Positions 1 to 11,626 of a stretch of 64,000 nt of DNA are shown here, piece after piece. The position numbers and the translations under genes were made by a program. The stretch spans positions 161,270,635-161,334,634 of the forward strand of contig VDFB02047230.1 in the NCBI GenBank assembly GCA_007258455.2, read 5' to 3'. This stretch comes from Sequoia sempervirens. Taxonomy: Eukaryota > Streptophyta > Pinopsida > Cupressales > Cupressaceae. The notes below the pieces were generated by a model. It made no database searches and had not been told where the DNA came from. It saw only the letters and a program-made list of their open reading frames with translations. Within the stretch, counting starts at the first letter, position 1. Each line of letters begins with the position of its first letter.

Positions 1-870
1 AACATTGTGATGTAGGTTTCAAGCATTCAAGCATCAAATCAATCAATCATTCAAGCCAATTCATGTAGGATCAAGCTCCTTGGAGTGATGTGTTAGACTT
101 TAGTCCTTTAAGGTCAGCCATTAAGGGTTTGGTGAGTTGTGACAAAAAAAAATTCATTCATCCAATTCCTTCCATTTATCATTATTTCATTATCAAGGTT
201 TAATTACCAAACCGGGGTTTCACCAAGGCAAACCCTCATTCACATAAAACAAACAATTTTTCTTCTCTCTTTGTATATGTAGATTTATAGGTGAAGGAAT
301 TAAAATTGAGCAAAGGAGCATTTTTGCAAAGTTGCATGTGTTGCATTCATTTTTGTCAAGACACAAAAAATCAGATTTAAAAATTATTTATTAATTTCTA
401 ACATTGAAACCTGGGGAAAACAAAAGCTTGGATCTTGCACTAGAGGACCCCCAAAGTTGGGGAAGACCCCTGTACAAATATCCATTCACCCTTGGGCGAA
501 TGAGTCCTGTTATAGGCCCTAAAACACACTTTTCAGGGCAAGTACACACCATTTTTTCCTTCTCAGATATGCTTGCAAACTATCTTTTCATTTTTGCTAT
601 CATAGAATTTTGCATTTCAAGTGTTAGGTCATGCAATTGGCTTAGTTAATGCATGTTAATTTATCTCTCAAAAGTTCCAATTAGTCATTTTTTTCATAAG
701 AAAATAATAGATTTCCATATAGGGTTGACTCACCTCAAGATTGAAAGTCAATCCTATCCCTTGGAAATCTCTTTTTCTAATGAACTTATGAAAAGTGTAA
801 GTGCATCACACGCCTTTTTCATTGCATTTTGATAAACACTACACTTACATTTTTATATGTTTTACCCCTT
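1..870. other. Unassigned AT-rich DNA upstream of gypsy pol
   Basis: I see no convincing gene here. A stretch near 205-280 (an accggggtttcacc block, then a ggcaaaccc block and a pyrimidine-rich tail) resembles in layout the gypsy 3' LTR near 12725-12790, so part of this may be a diverged LTR or leader of the same family. The gag and protease expected before the reverse transcriptase are absent, so a deletion or rearrangement probably joins this DNA to pol. An 81-codon open stretch at 404-649 has no recognisable domain. Confidence 0.4.
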
Positions 871-3800
871 TATCTAATGTGGATGATATTATTCCTATAT
901 CTCATCCTAAAGATCATAGTACTCTCCTCAAGGGGGATACTTTTGATGTTTTCATGGATCCTAAGTCTTTTGAAAACTGATTAAGATTGGAAAATGTCTT
1001 TCTTTGGAAGAATCTAAACAACATTCTAATTTATTGTATTATCATCTTGCTATCTTTGCTTGGTCATATGAGGACATGCTCGGTATTGATGAGTCTGTGG
1101 TGGTTCAAAATGTCATACTATGTACCGGTGCTAAGCCCTTTAAACAAAAGATCTATAAGATGAATCCCAAGGTTTCCTTATTAGTCAAGTCTAAGATAAA
1201 AAATATCTTAAAAGTTGGTTTTCTCCGTCCTATTGATTATTCACCTTGTATATTGAATATAATCATCGTTAGTAATCCTTATGGTCATATTTGTATTTGT
1301 ATTGATTTTTGTGATCTCAACAAGGCTTCTCTTAAGGATGATTTTTTTGTTACCTAATATCAATATGATTTTGGACTCAATTGCAGGCCATGCCTTATTC
1401 TCTTTCATGGATGGCTTCTCAGGCTATAATCAAATTCATATTAACCCAAAAGATCAATACATGACAACCTTCACTATCCCTTGGGGTACCGTCTACTATA
1501 CAGTCATGTCATTTGGATTAAAGAATGCTCAAGCAACTTACCAATGAGTGATGGCTCTTATCTTTTATGATTTCATTCACAAGATCTTAGAAGATTATGT
1601 CAATGACATCTTGGATAAGTCTGTGACTCATAAAGATCACATCAAAAATCTTTGCCTTATCTTTAAAAGGCTTCAGCTCTATAAAATGAGACTAAATCCT
1701 CTTAAGTGTGTTTTCGGTGTAGATGTCAGCAAGCTTTTAGGATTTATCATCTCTCACCATGGATTCAAAGTGGACACAAGTAAAACTGATGTAATCATTA
1801 ACATGTCACCACCTAACAATATCTCTCAACTACATTGTTTACAAGGGAAGAATTAGGAAATTTGTAGATTTGTATCTCAGTTGGTTGATCATACCCTTCC
1901 ATTCACATGTTTGTTGAAGAAAGATGTACACTTCTTATGGGATGATGAGTGCAAAAAGGCTTTTGATTTAATCAAAATTTATTTGGCCAATCCTCCTATC
2001 TTAATGTTGGCTATATAGGATAGACCATTTTTTCTTTATATCTCTACATCACCTCATGCCTTGGCAACTTTATTAGCTCAATATGATGATGATGGTAAAG
2101 AAAGATTGGTCTACTATATTATTCATATTCTAGTTGATTAAGAAACTTGATATTCTTCCATAGAGAAACAATGTCTCACTCTCATATTTGCAACATTGAA
2201 GCTATGATATTATCTTCTTCATGCTAAAACTCGTGTGATTGTAAAATGTGATCTTAAACATTTGTTCACTAGAGCCAATCTTTCTAGAAGGTTAGTGAAA
2301 TGGGTAATGTTTCTCTCTAAGTTGGACGTCAAGTTTGTAACTCATAAAGCAATCAAAGGTCAAGTTATTGCCAATCAATTGGTTGAAGCTCCCTCATCTC
2401 ACTCCTTCCATAATTTGGGTATATTTTCAAATGAAAATATTTTCGCATTAGACCATGAACCTATATGGGAGATGTAATTTGATGGATCAAGATGTCAACT
2501 AGCTCTAGGGCAGGTGTATTTTTAATCTCACCCGAAGCAAAGATGATTCTTCTATCCTTTCGATTAGAATTTCATTACACTAATAACTCGTTGAGTATAA
2601 TGCCCTTATTGCCAACTTGCAATACCATGATGGAATTAAACATTAAACATCTTCACATTCATGGTGATTCTAAACTTATTGTAAATCAAATCATGGTAAT
2701 GTATTAAGCTAAGAAAATTAAGCTATCTCAGTATCAAGATTTGGCTTTATCCTTGCTTGATCATTTTTCTTCTTTCATGATAGATAGTGTTCCTAAGAGA
2801 GAAAAGTGACACGTGATGAAATGATGAGTGTAACCTCCCTTATATCTTTGGACGGTAGTGTAGAAGATTACCAATTCATGGTTCACATTCTTTGCTCTCC
2901 TAATTTCTCATATCAACCTAAATTTGATGCTCACATCGACTCAGGGGAATGGTATCCTCACTTTTATAATTATCTAAAGACTAGAAATTTTCCCGATGAT
3001 GCAACTAAAAATGCTTGTACTCAAATACGAAAACATTCAATCTGATATATTATACTGTCTAGTGTTCTTTATTAGAAACCTTATAATGGTCTTCTTCTTT
3101 GGTGTCTCACTAAGGCTGAAATACCCCTCACCCTTCAAGAATCCCATTTGGGCTCTGGGGTTGGAAATTTTGGTGGTAAACCCTTGGTGAGTAAACTGAT
3201 TCACATGGGATAATTTTGGAAAACAATGGAGCAAGACTCCTTTTCCTTTGTCAAGAAGTGTCCTAAATGTTTGCAACATAGTAATCTCATTTGAGCTCCT
3301 ACACAAGAGCTTCAAAATTAGACATCTTCTTGGCCATTTCAAAAATGGGGGTTGGATATTATTGGAAAAATGTTACCTCCTTCTTCTAAAGGACATACCT
3401 TCATCATTACCACTATTGATTACTTTACAAAGTGGTTGAAGCTTGTCCACTCTAATCCACTACCATTAAAGCGATTTGTAGCTTTCTTCTGGACAATATC
3501 ATTGTTCACTTAAAATTTCCTTCTACCCTTATTTCTAACAATGGTACTTCATTTAAGAAAAAAGAGGTGAAGCAATTCCTAGAAAAAATCATATTCAACA
3601 TCGATTTTCTACACCATACTATCTTTAGTCTAAAGGCCAAGCTAAAGCATCTAATAAAACTCTTGAGTCGATCCTCTAAAAAATAATGAATACACAGTAA
3701 ATATTAGCTTACTCAATTTACATACACCTTGTGGGCCTATCACATGAGCATTCATACGACTACTAGTACAACACCATACAACCTTGTGTACGGTGTTGAG

Positions 3801-4205
3801 GCTATCATGCCTTTAGAGTTAGAAATTCCATCTTTACGAGTTTCCCTTAAAGGGTTAATTGATGATGACACTTACCATATTAAACATGTAAACCAACTTG
3901 AGTTGCTCGATGAGCGTCAGTTGTAGGCTCTCAAACATCTCCAAGATTATCAACAATATATTTCTAAACATTACAATCAAGTTGTTCTTTCTCAAAATTT
4001 TAAGGTAGGTGATCTTGTTCTCTATGAGAATCAAAGGAATGTAAATCCACCACCTAATCAAAAGGGGAAGTTTAGCCCTAATTGGTTAGGTCCTTACATA
4101 ATCACCTTCGTGTATGGTTTGGTGCCTATGGACTATCGTCTATGGACAAAATTCCTCTAAAAGAACTGGCCAATGCAATGCATCTTCATCGATACTATAC
4201 ATAGG
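870..4205 (+). pseudogene. Ty3/gypsy (Tat-type) pol relic, copy 1
   Basis: This is a decayed pol polyprotein that once copied element RNA into DNA and integrated it. In order: a pre-RT segment with FAWSYEDMLGID (about 1055-1093), reverse transcriptase (about 1120-1860) with FSFMDGFSGYNQIHI and FGLKNAQATYQ, a first RNase H (about 2030-2390), a second archaeal-type RNase H (about 2450-2700, SSRAGVFLISPEAK and HGDSKLIVNQI), an integrase zinc-binding region ending CPKCLQHSN, a core with WPFQKWGLDIIG, and a C-terminal KGKFSPNWLGPY block near 4060-4110. The dual RNase H and the WPF..WGLDI signature fit the Tat lineage. It is dead: there is a frameshift at a T run near 1345, stops at 1545 and 1854 and many later ones. 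The RT catalytic motif is YVND (1596-1607) instead of YVDD, and the second integrase Asp reads Asn at 3537-3539. Gag and protease are missing. Confidence 0.9.
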
Positions 4206-4699
4206 GTTTATGTGGTATGTTCATTATGCTATGAAATTTCTTCATTAACACATTATATTTTAAATTTTTGTTATGATGCAAACATGTGTATGTAATTAAT
4301 TTATTTAATTAGGAATTATATATATGTGTTTATTTGTGTGTTTTATTATGCTATGTATTCATGCATTGTGTTTGATTGTCTTTTGGTTAGGAAATTAGAT
4401 CATCATTGTATTTAATTAAGCATATATACCTTGTGTGTTTATTAAATCATGATAGCATCTAATCTAAAAATACATCCATAAACATAAATCGGTCACATAA
4501 TCTAATACATAAAAGAAAATTACACATAAGAACACCATGATGTTGGTAAAAAATCTCATATACATATATCTCAAAAATGCCATGTACATGTATCACACCA
4601 CTATGTCAAAATGTGATGTCTGTATATTTGTTTATGAATTTGTACATCAAAAATGCTATATAATAACAAATGACATGGTCTACAAAAAACAAGCATATA
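4206..4699. other. AT-rich spacer after gypsy integrase
   Basis: This noncoding spacer runs from the end of the integrase relic to the antisense PMD-like gene. It is rich in TATATA and TGTGT runs. I see no gene, clear hairpin or repeat boundary in it. Confidence 0.5.
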
Positions 4700-5538
4700 C
4701 AAAATTGGTCCTCTAACCCCTAGGTGCATGGATCCCCAAGACCTTTGGCACTGGTGCTCGCAGAGGAGGGTGTTGGATCGATGCGTACGAATGTAACTAA
4801 TGCAATTGTGATAGACACAGTCTGCACTTGTAGTGCTTAGAGCTCACCTTGTAGCTTGACCACGTCCTCTTGAAGTTGCACAACTCGCTCTGACAATGAA
4901 GCCTCTCCCTCATGGGCCTAACATAGCTCCTCCTAGAGCTGGTACACCAAAGGACCAATAGGCATCGGCTTTGTTGCCTCTACCTGCCTACTAAGGTCAT
5001 TAACTTGGCCCTATAGGGTGTCACGTGTCTCCTCATACTCTGTACCTACATCATGGCCTGGTATCTCTTGGATAAGGTGGTGAAGAGCTCTATTGCTTGA
5101 TAATCCCATTGGATGGTCATGGTAGTTAGCTCCATCATCCATTGGATAGTCTCCACCCACGTCTCCTCGTACGTCATCCTCAGGCACGCTACATGCTTGA
5201 ATAAGTTGGTATGTCACCCTAATGATGGAGACCTATACTCATCAAGGACTGTCCCATGGATCTAGATGGTTGGGCCACCTTTCATATGCATCACCTGATG
5301 AAGGTGATCCTCTCATGTATGTCCACTACAACCACTAAGAAGTGGACGATATCAGTGCCATATCATATAAAAACATATATATATGAGATAGATAAAATAA
5401 AAAGTATTAAAAGGAAATAACATATATCACTCTCGTATTGGGTCCCCAACCTGCCAGTGTGGATCAGGGGTGCGCTACGCTCAACCCTACCGTTGCCACT
5501 ATTTAGAGGGTGTGACTTCCTGGCTCATAGGTGGCACC
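4700..5538 (-). pseudogene. C-terminal part of antisense PMD-like gene
   Basis: Read on the minus strand, this is the distal part of the gene that begins at 9502-11052. It was separated from that part by the Copia insertion, since both sides carry the GCACC target. It keeps a protein-like stretch of 68 codons (5011-5217). Beyond a TAG stop follow a segment rich in Glu, Gln, Val and Leu (SERVVQLQEDVVKLQGEL), which looks like a short coiled coil, and a low-complexity tail with TPSSASTSAKG. Several in-frame stops show it is dead. Its link to the PMD part rests on strand, position and the shared insertion site; I cannot assign it a family alone. Confidence 0.5.
5534..5538. repeat. Target-site duplication GCACC, left
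   Basis: GCACC immediately precedes the TGTTGG start of the left LTR. It is repeated at 9497-9501 directly after the right LTR, as expected for a 5-bp Copia target duplication. Confidence 0.9.
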
Positions 5539-6772
5539 TGTTGGAAATACGATTCCATTTAATTGCAATCTTAAACATTATTTATTTCATGTCTCTCCTA
5601 ATTCCTTGGAAAGTGTTCTCAAACACTAGGATTAGAGAGAGAGATTAATTTTGGATGAAATAATCATGTTAATTGAAATTTGTAATTAATTCTAAATAAT
5701 AGGAGCATGTGAGGGTGTCCAAGATGAGTTCCTAAATAATAGGATCACATGGGGCACCCACATGGAAGGTGGAACTCGCTTTGAGTTAAGTTAACTATTT
5801 GGAGTAAGAAATAGCACTTCTATAATGCATGTAAAGATCCTAGGTGTCAAGGATTGATGTTTACATGCATGAAGTTCAATTCAATTTAGATTAGTTCAGT
5901 TCAATTCAGTTCAGTTATGGTTCAGTTATCTTCAGTTAGTTTTAGTTGAATGCTAGTTGACTTCAGTTAACTTGGAATGCATGACTAATGACTTGAGTTG
6001 CATGATATATAATAGGTGGCTTCCTTCAATTAATAGGGGATGACCATTCTTGCATGAATGGTGGAGAGAGATGATTTAGTTAATAGAAAATGACTTGGAC
6101 CCACTTTGGGTGCCCAAGTTGGCTTCTTGGAATTAAATCTTTTGCATATTAAGCTATTTCAGAAGGTTGAGTTAAGTGGGCCCACTCTTGGGTGCCTACT
6201 TTGAGGATAAATCCTTGAAGATATTTACAGAATAAAGGTTGAGTTACTACTTCAGTTTGGGACACCCAAATGGATGAAGATGATGATTTGGCATTGTTCT
6301 TCATGGCTAAACTCTACTTGGAAGAGATAGGCGTACCTTTTAGGAGATAGGGATTGAGCTTTGTAATTGTAACTCTTTTGGAGTTTACAAAGTTGTTTAT
6401 TGCATATATATCTCAAGCAAGTTGAAGAGAGTTTGCATCAGTTTTATTGCAGGTTGTGAAGAAGATTTGTTGAAGTTAGAAGAATCATCTCTTGCAAGGA
6501 TTGGAATTATTGTAATCTACTTTAGAGATTAAATAATGCATTGATTCTTGGTGGAGTTTTTTCCCAAAAGGGTTTCTACATGGTATATGCTATGTATCTT
6601 CTAATATTATATCTAATTCTTCTACAACCTTCTATCTTCATTCTACAAATGATAAAATGAATTAATCAGATAATCACACACAAAGAATTTGTAACAAAGA
6701 ATACATATTTAGATCAGCAAGTATAATAGTTTTACAAAGTATTAAGCTACACAAACACCTCAATTTTCAACA
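5539..6772 (+). repeat. 5' LTR of Copia element
   Basis: The LTR starts TGTTGGAAATA and ends TTTTCAACA, directly before the primer binding site. It contains a cluster of six TTCAGTT motifs at about 5890-5970, and its last third is AT-rich. It aligns along its whole length with 8266-9496. Confidence 0.93.
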
Positions 6773-6774
6773 TT

Positions 6775-6787
6775 TGGTATTAGAGTT
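6775..6787 (+). promoter_or_regulatory. Copia primer binding site
   Basis: TGGTATTAGAG lies two bases after the 5' LTR. It differs by one base from the TGGTATCAGAG typical of plant elements primed by initiator methionine tRNA. Confidence 0.75.
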
Positions 6788-6987
6788 GAGGTTGGGTAGA
6801 GTATTGGGATGCCTTTCTCTTAAAAGATTGGAGGTTTTTTTGGTTATAGTGGGGCTTTTAATTGTGTTATTGCAGATTTGTAAAAGAGGTATATATTCTT
6901 GCTTTAGAGGATGGTTATAATGTGTCATTGAGAGCTTAGATTCGTAGGTTTGATGTGAGCTTATGACAGAAATGTGGTTTTGATTAT

Positions 6988-7480
6988 GCACATCATGATG
7001 CCATGGGATTGTTCAGTATCACGGTTCAGTGGGAGCATTTGGAAATGAAGTGGATTCTTGGTTGTAGGATTTTTTTGTTATTATGTCATGATATACTCTT
7101 GATTGGCGGTTTAGAGTTGTGGCATAGTACATGTTATGATAATTTTGATCATGAGGAAATGTCTGAAATTCCATATGCTTTTGACACTGATGGTTTGATG
7201 TTTATCTTGTTTCCATTTATAACTCGGTACACAGTTCAATGGGAGCTTTGGTAGGATATAGTGATCTTCATGAAGAGGATGCTAGTCATGATGCCATGTG
7301 TGACTCAGTACCACAGTTCAGTGGGAGTTGTTGGAAGTGACGTGGATGCATCATTAGTAAGGTTATCTTCAGGTGATTGGGGATATGTTTTCTTGGTTTA
7401 GAGTGGTTGCTATTATGTCATGGTTTACTCTTGTTGCATTTAGAGTTTGGCATGGTTCTCTTGAGACTAGGATGTTTATG
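6988..7480 (+). repeat. Internal tandem duplication in Copia spacer
   Basis: A block at 6988-7170 recurs in diverged form at about 7285-7480. Both contain CATGATGCCATG, then CAGTAYCAC-GTTCAGTGGGAG, then TTGTTATTATGTCATG or TTGCTATTATGTCATG, and a TTTAGAGT block. A third partial copy of the CAGTTCAATGGGAG motif sits near 7230-7250. No domain can be read through it. Confidence 0.6.
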
Positions 7481-7829
7481 TGTGTTATGGTGCATGTAAT
7501 CTCCTAAGATGAGATGGTTAGATCATGGATGTCATGTTTATGTTCAAGATTGGAGCTTTGAAATTGATCTTGTGTAGTTCTCTTAAGTATTGGGTACATT
7601 AATCATTTGCTTGATTACTTCATGATAGTGCTATGTTTCATTTGAATTTTTGCATGGATTGGTTGGTTACAGGTCCTCATGGATACTTGGAGAAATATGT
7701 GAGGCTTAAATTCTCTTATGGTAAGAGATATTTGTTGGAATGGTTACTAGCAAGAAAATCATTTTCAATAGAAAATACCAAGGAGCCTAAACCTTGGTTG
7801 AACGCGAGTACAACACACTCGGCGGTTTA

Positions 7830-8105
7830 ACATGCCCTTAAAGAGGTAGTTTTGATACAAAGACTTGGGAAATGTATTGGTTTTAATTGCAAGTAAGTTA
7901 AACTTGAATGTGAAAGTTAGAGTGCTATGTGTTTAGCCAAAAATCCTATGTATCATGCTTGTACTAAGCATGTTGATGTTAAGTATCACTTTGTGCGAGA
8001 AATGGTTGAGAGTGGGAAGGTATTGATTGAGAAATTCAACACTTTAATTAATGTTGCAAATTATCTTATGAAACTAGTTTCTTTAGATAAGTTCTCTTGG
8101 CTTTA
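7830..8105 (+). pseudogene. Copia RNase H C-terminal relic
   Basis: This is a fragment of the end of Copia pol. Recognisable pieces are ALKEVVLIQRLGK, SAMCLAKNPMYHACTKHVDV, KYHFVREMVESGKV, NVANYLMKLVS and DKFSW. These match the family's conserved tail (the LAKNP, HVRTKHID-like, YHFVR and ADxLTKP-like steps). In-frame stops near 7893 and 7920 interrupt it. It lies just upstream of the polypurine tract, the normal place for the pol end, so the internal deletion removed everything before it. Confidence 0.85.
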
Positions 8106-8254
8106 ATCATTTTCTTGGAGCTTCATGATTGTGCAAGTTGCATTTGAATTTGGCATGGATTGATTAGTTGGTGCAGGAAGGCCATTGGCCTTAAGTTATG
8201 TACTTGATTTATAATATTTATTCCTTGTTTACAATAATTGCAATGTCTAATGTC

Positions 8255-8265
8255 AAGTGGGAGAA
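8255..8265 (+). promoter_or_regulatory. Copia polypurine tract
   Basis: AAGTGGGAGAA ends directly before the TGTTGG start of the 3' LTR. This is the site where plus-strand DNA synthesis is primed in LTR elements. Confidence 0.8.
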
Positions 8266-9496
8266 TGTTGGAAATAGGATGCCATTTAATTGCAATCCTA
8301 AACATTATTTATTTCATGTGTCTCCTAAGTCCTTGGAAAGTTTTCTCAAACACTAGGATTAGAGAGAGATTAATTTTGGATGAAATAATCATGTTAATTG
8401 AAATTTGTAATTAATTCTAAATAATAGGAGCATGTGAGGGTGTCCAAGATGAGTTCCTAAATAATAGGATCACATGGGGCACCCACATGGAAGGTGGAAC
8501 TCGCTTTGAGTTAAGTTAACTATTTGGAGTAAGAAATAGCACTTCTATAATGCATGTAAAGATCCTAGGTGTCAGGGATTGATGTTTACATGCATGAAGT
8601 TTAGTTCAATTTAGATTAGTTCAGTTCAATTCAGTTCAGTTATGGTTCAGTTATCTTCAGTTAGTTTTAGTTGAATGCTAGTTGACTTCAGTTAACTTGG
8701 AATGCATGACTAATGAATTGAGTTGCATGATAGATAATAGGTGGCTTCCTTCAATTAATAGGGGATGACCATTCTTGCATGAATGGTGGAGAGAGATGAT
8801 TTAGTTAATAGAAAATGACTTGGACCCACTTTGGGTGCCCAAGTTGGCTTCTTGGAATTAAATCTTTTGCATGTTAAGCTATTTCAGAAGGCTGAGTTAA
8901 GTGGGCCCACTCTTGGGTGCCTACTTTGAGGATAAATCCTTGAAGATATTTACAGAATAAAGGTTGAGTTACTACTTCAGTTTGGAACACCCAAATGGAT
9001 GAAGATGATGATTTGGCATTGTTCTTCACGGCTAAACTCTACTTGGAAGAGATAGGCGTACCTTTTAGGAGATAGGGATTGAGCTTTGTAATTGTAACTC
9101 TTTTGGAGTTTACAAAGTTGTTTATTGCCTATATATCTCAAGCAAGTTGAAGAAGTTTGTATCAATTTTATTGCAGGCTGTGAAGAAGATTTGTTGAAGG
9201 TAGAATAAGCATCTCAAGCAAGGATTGGAATTATTATAATCTACTTCAAAGATTAAATAATGCATTGATTCTTGGTGGAGTTTTTTCCCGAAAGGGTTTC
9301 TCCATGGTATATGTTGTGTATCTTCTAATATTCTATCTAATTCTTCTACAACCTTATGTCTTCATTCTACGAATGATACAATGAATTAATCAAATAATCA
9401 CACACAAAGAATCTATAACAAAGAATACATATTTAGATCAACAAGTATAATAGTTTTACAAAGTATTAAGCTACATAAACACCTCAATTTTCAATA
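8266..9496 (+). repeat. 3' LTR of Copia element
   Basis: It aligns throughout with the 5' LTR, with small indels (such as two bases in the GAGAGA run) and scattered substitutions. It ends TTTTCAATA where the 5' LTR ends TTTTCAACA, so the terminal CA has become TA. GCACC follows at 9497. Confidence 0.93.
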
Positions 9497-9501
9497 GCAC
9501 C
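9497..9501. repeat. Target-site duplication GCACC, right
   Basis: This is the right copy of the 5-bp target duplicated by the Copia insertion and matches 5534-5538 exactly. Confidence 0.9.
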
Positions 9502-11052
9502 AGTGAGATGGGGATTGCATGTGGGGGTGATGACACCTGTTATCTCCACCTTGAACTCTCTAGTGCTCTACCCACCTCCACCTCATCCTCCTCACTGCTC
9601 TCACTAAGATAATTGCCTCTTGGCCCTTGTGCACCATCCTCGCCCATTGGAAAAATTGGGGTCCAGCCTGTTATTGCCCATCAAGCAAAAAAGTTGTGGA
9701 TGATGTTGACATCATCATTCGATAGGACTCAATGTCTATCATCATCATCATTTGATCCATTTTCATTGACTACAACATCTACAATCATCGAATGAGGTTT
9801 GTCTCATACTTGGGTTGCACTCCTATGTGACCATATATACATAGGAGCCACCGAGGGAATAGTCTACACCTGCTTGAACTATTGGGCTACTTGATGCTAC
9901 TAATAAGATATTATAATATGGTTCAATTGAACCACAAGAAATTGATCGTCTTGCATCCTATGTAGCTGCCTCTTGTTGGTTGGCCAAACCCCCATCTGCC
10001 TATATGGGTGCAACCTAATATCTCTCAACTGCAAAGAATTCATCTACAACTATCAAAATTATGCGTCATCGTACTGCTAATCACACACCAAGGGGTATGT
10101 GTGTGCTAGTGGTATACCATGTACTAAGTCGAGGGGAAACCTAACTAGCCTAGTGCATCAGATATTCTCAAACACCCACAACTATAATAGTGTGCAAACA
10201 GTGAGGCTATAGTACTCATAATGTACATAATTCCTATGGTCGTGGTAGAGATACACAAGCATACTCCTACCCTAGGCATAAATTGTGCCCCTCTCCTTCA
10301 TTGTGTGGATGCAATGGATGAGGCCCTCATGAAGGTGTGAGCCCCATCCATCCATAATAATGTGTAGGGAAATGGTTACTATCATCAGTTGATGCACAAG
10401 TGGCATCACCACTCATCCCTGCTCAAGCCACCTTATGTAGATGTGCCCTGTGATATCCTTTGGGATGATTCGTCTGAGGTAGTATTGTTGCATGACATTG
10501 AAATCCTACACCATCCTTCCCTCCTTGTAGGCTACCCGCTCCCCTCAGATGGGTAGGCTTGTGATGTAGTAGATGTCCTTGAGGGTACATTCATCTCCCC
10601 CATCAAAAGATGGAATGTAGATGTGTCAACATCCCAACACTCCTTGAGCACCATGAACATCGGGTGTGAAATTTGATCTTTGGCATGGTGTACACCCAAT
10701 GCGCCACAATAAGTCTTGGTCATTGAGATGGATCTCATTACTGTGATTGCACAACAATGATAGAATCGATCCACCAATAGGCTCATGAATCTCAGACCAC
10801 TCCTACAAGAGCACATAATTTCATGTCAACACATTCTACATCATGAAAAAAATTCTTAAGTCTGCCTCTGGGATGTTCGTGTGGCATGTTAGTGTTCAAG
10901 GCCAAACAACTTCTGATGATAGTGCATCGACTAGATGCTAGCATGACCGAAGGATGTTGAATCACTGTTGGGACACCTATGTTGCTCGAGAAACTAGAAA
11001 TGCTAAAAAAATGGATCAAAGTGACTAGGTTGGTAAAAAAATTGTACCTCAT
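9502..11052 (-). pseudogene. PMD-like gene, antisense in gypsy element
   Basis: On the minus strand this resembles the plant mobile domain (PMD, also called aminotransferase-like) family, found in MAIN-like host proteins and in several transposons. The best block is DTSTFHLLMGEM (10532-10816 open frame). After a frameshift come TLKDIYYITSLPI and GERVAYKEGRMV, matching the family pattern TFHLP.GE.T.TL.DV..LLGLPI.G. Downstream, near 10160-10200, LWVFENI fits the LWxxEHI block, followed by RLVRFPLDL. An acidic DDDDD and SESSEEDEVEVG tail near 9540-9760 precedes the Copia break. Stops and frameshifts make it dead. It sits antisense between gypsy integrase and the gypsy polypurine tract. Extra antisense genes are known at this place in Tat elements. 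It could also be an older host or transposon fragment. Confidence 0.65.
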
Positions 11053-11626
11053 CTAGTGGGTCACCTCTCGCTATTGCTACACAAAGTTGGTTGATAACTA
11101 GAGCTATATACTTGCATATGTGAGGCATTTTTTCCAACTTCTCTCTTAAAAATAAAATTCCTTGTTGTGAATAGTAAAAATGACCCTTCCATGGGGCCAC
11201 CCAGAGCATATATAGGCCATTTTTCCCATTTTTTGTGGTGAAAAAGTTCCATCCTTCATGTTTTCACCCCACCTAGCTAGGGGAAAAAATAAGAGGGGGC
11301 ATGTATTCACCTCTTCATCATATTTTTCTTCTGAACCATCATTTTGTACTTAAAAATTCTTCTCACCGTGGTAGATTCTTCTAATTTTTGAAATTGACCT
11401 AAATTTAAGTTTTGCAAAACAAAACCTCACATCAAGAATTTTAGTTCCTCACTAAGCTCAAACATTGGGGGCATCGTCAATATCTTCCTACTTGACCTCT
11501 ACAACCTCTATAGTGTCCTTTTTGGAAAATTTGTAAAAAATTTAAAATTTCAATTTCACACTTATTTCTTCTTAACTACTTTGGTGGGCTAAGTGGGTTG
11601 CAAGCTAAGTGGGCTTAACCTTGGGG
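11053..11626. other. Spacer between PMD-like gene and 5S relic
   Basis: I see no confident gene. Overlapping minus-strand frames at 11003-11252 read as short open stretches without a domain. This may be the 5' part or untranslated leader of the antisense gene. Confidence 0.4.

Larger units (their letters stand above)
5539..9496 (+). mobile_element. Non-autonomous Copia LTR retrotransposon
   Basis: This complete insertion is bounded by two long LTRs (5539-6772 and 8266-9496), which differ by roughly 3 percent by eye, and by GCACC target duplications. A tRNA-Met-type primer binding site (TGGTATTAGAG, from 6775) follows the left LTR, and a purine-rich AAGTGGGAGAA tract precedes the right LTR. 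The internal region is only about 1.5 kb. It lacks gag, protease, integrase and reverse transcriptase and keeps only the tail of RNase H. It must have moved using proteins made elsewhere, or been deleted after insertion. It splits the antisense PMD-like gene, so it is younger than the host element. Confidence 0.93.
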
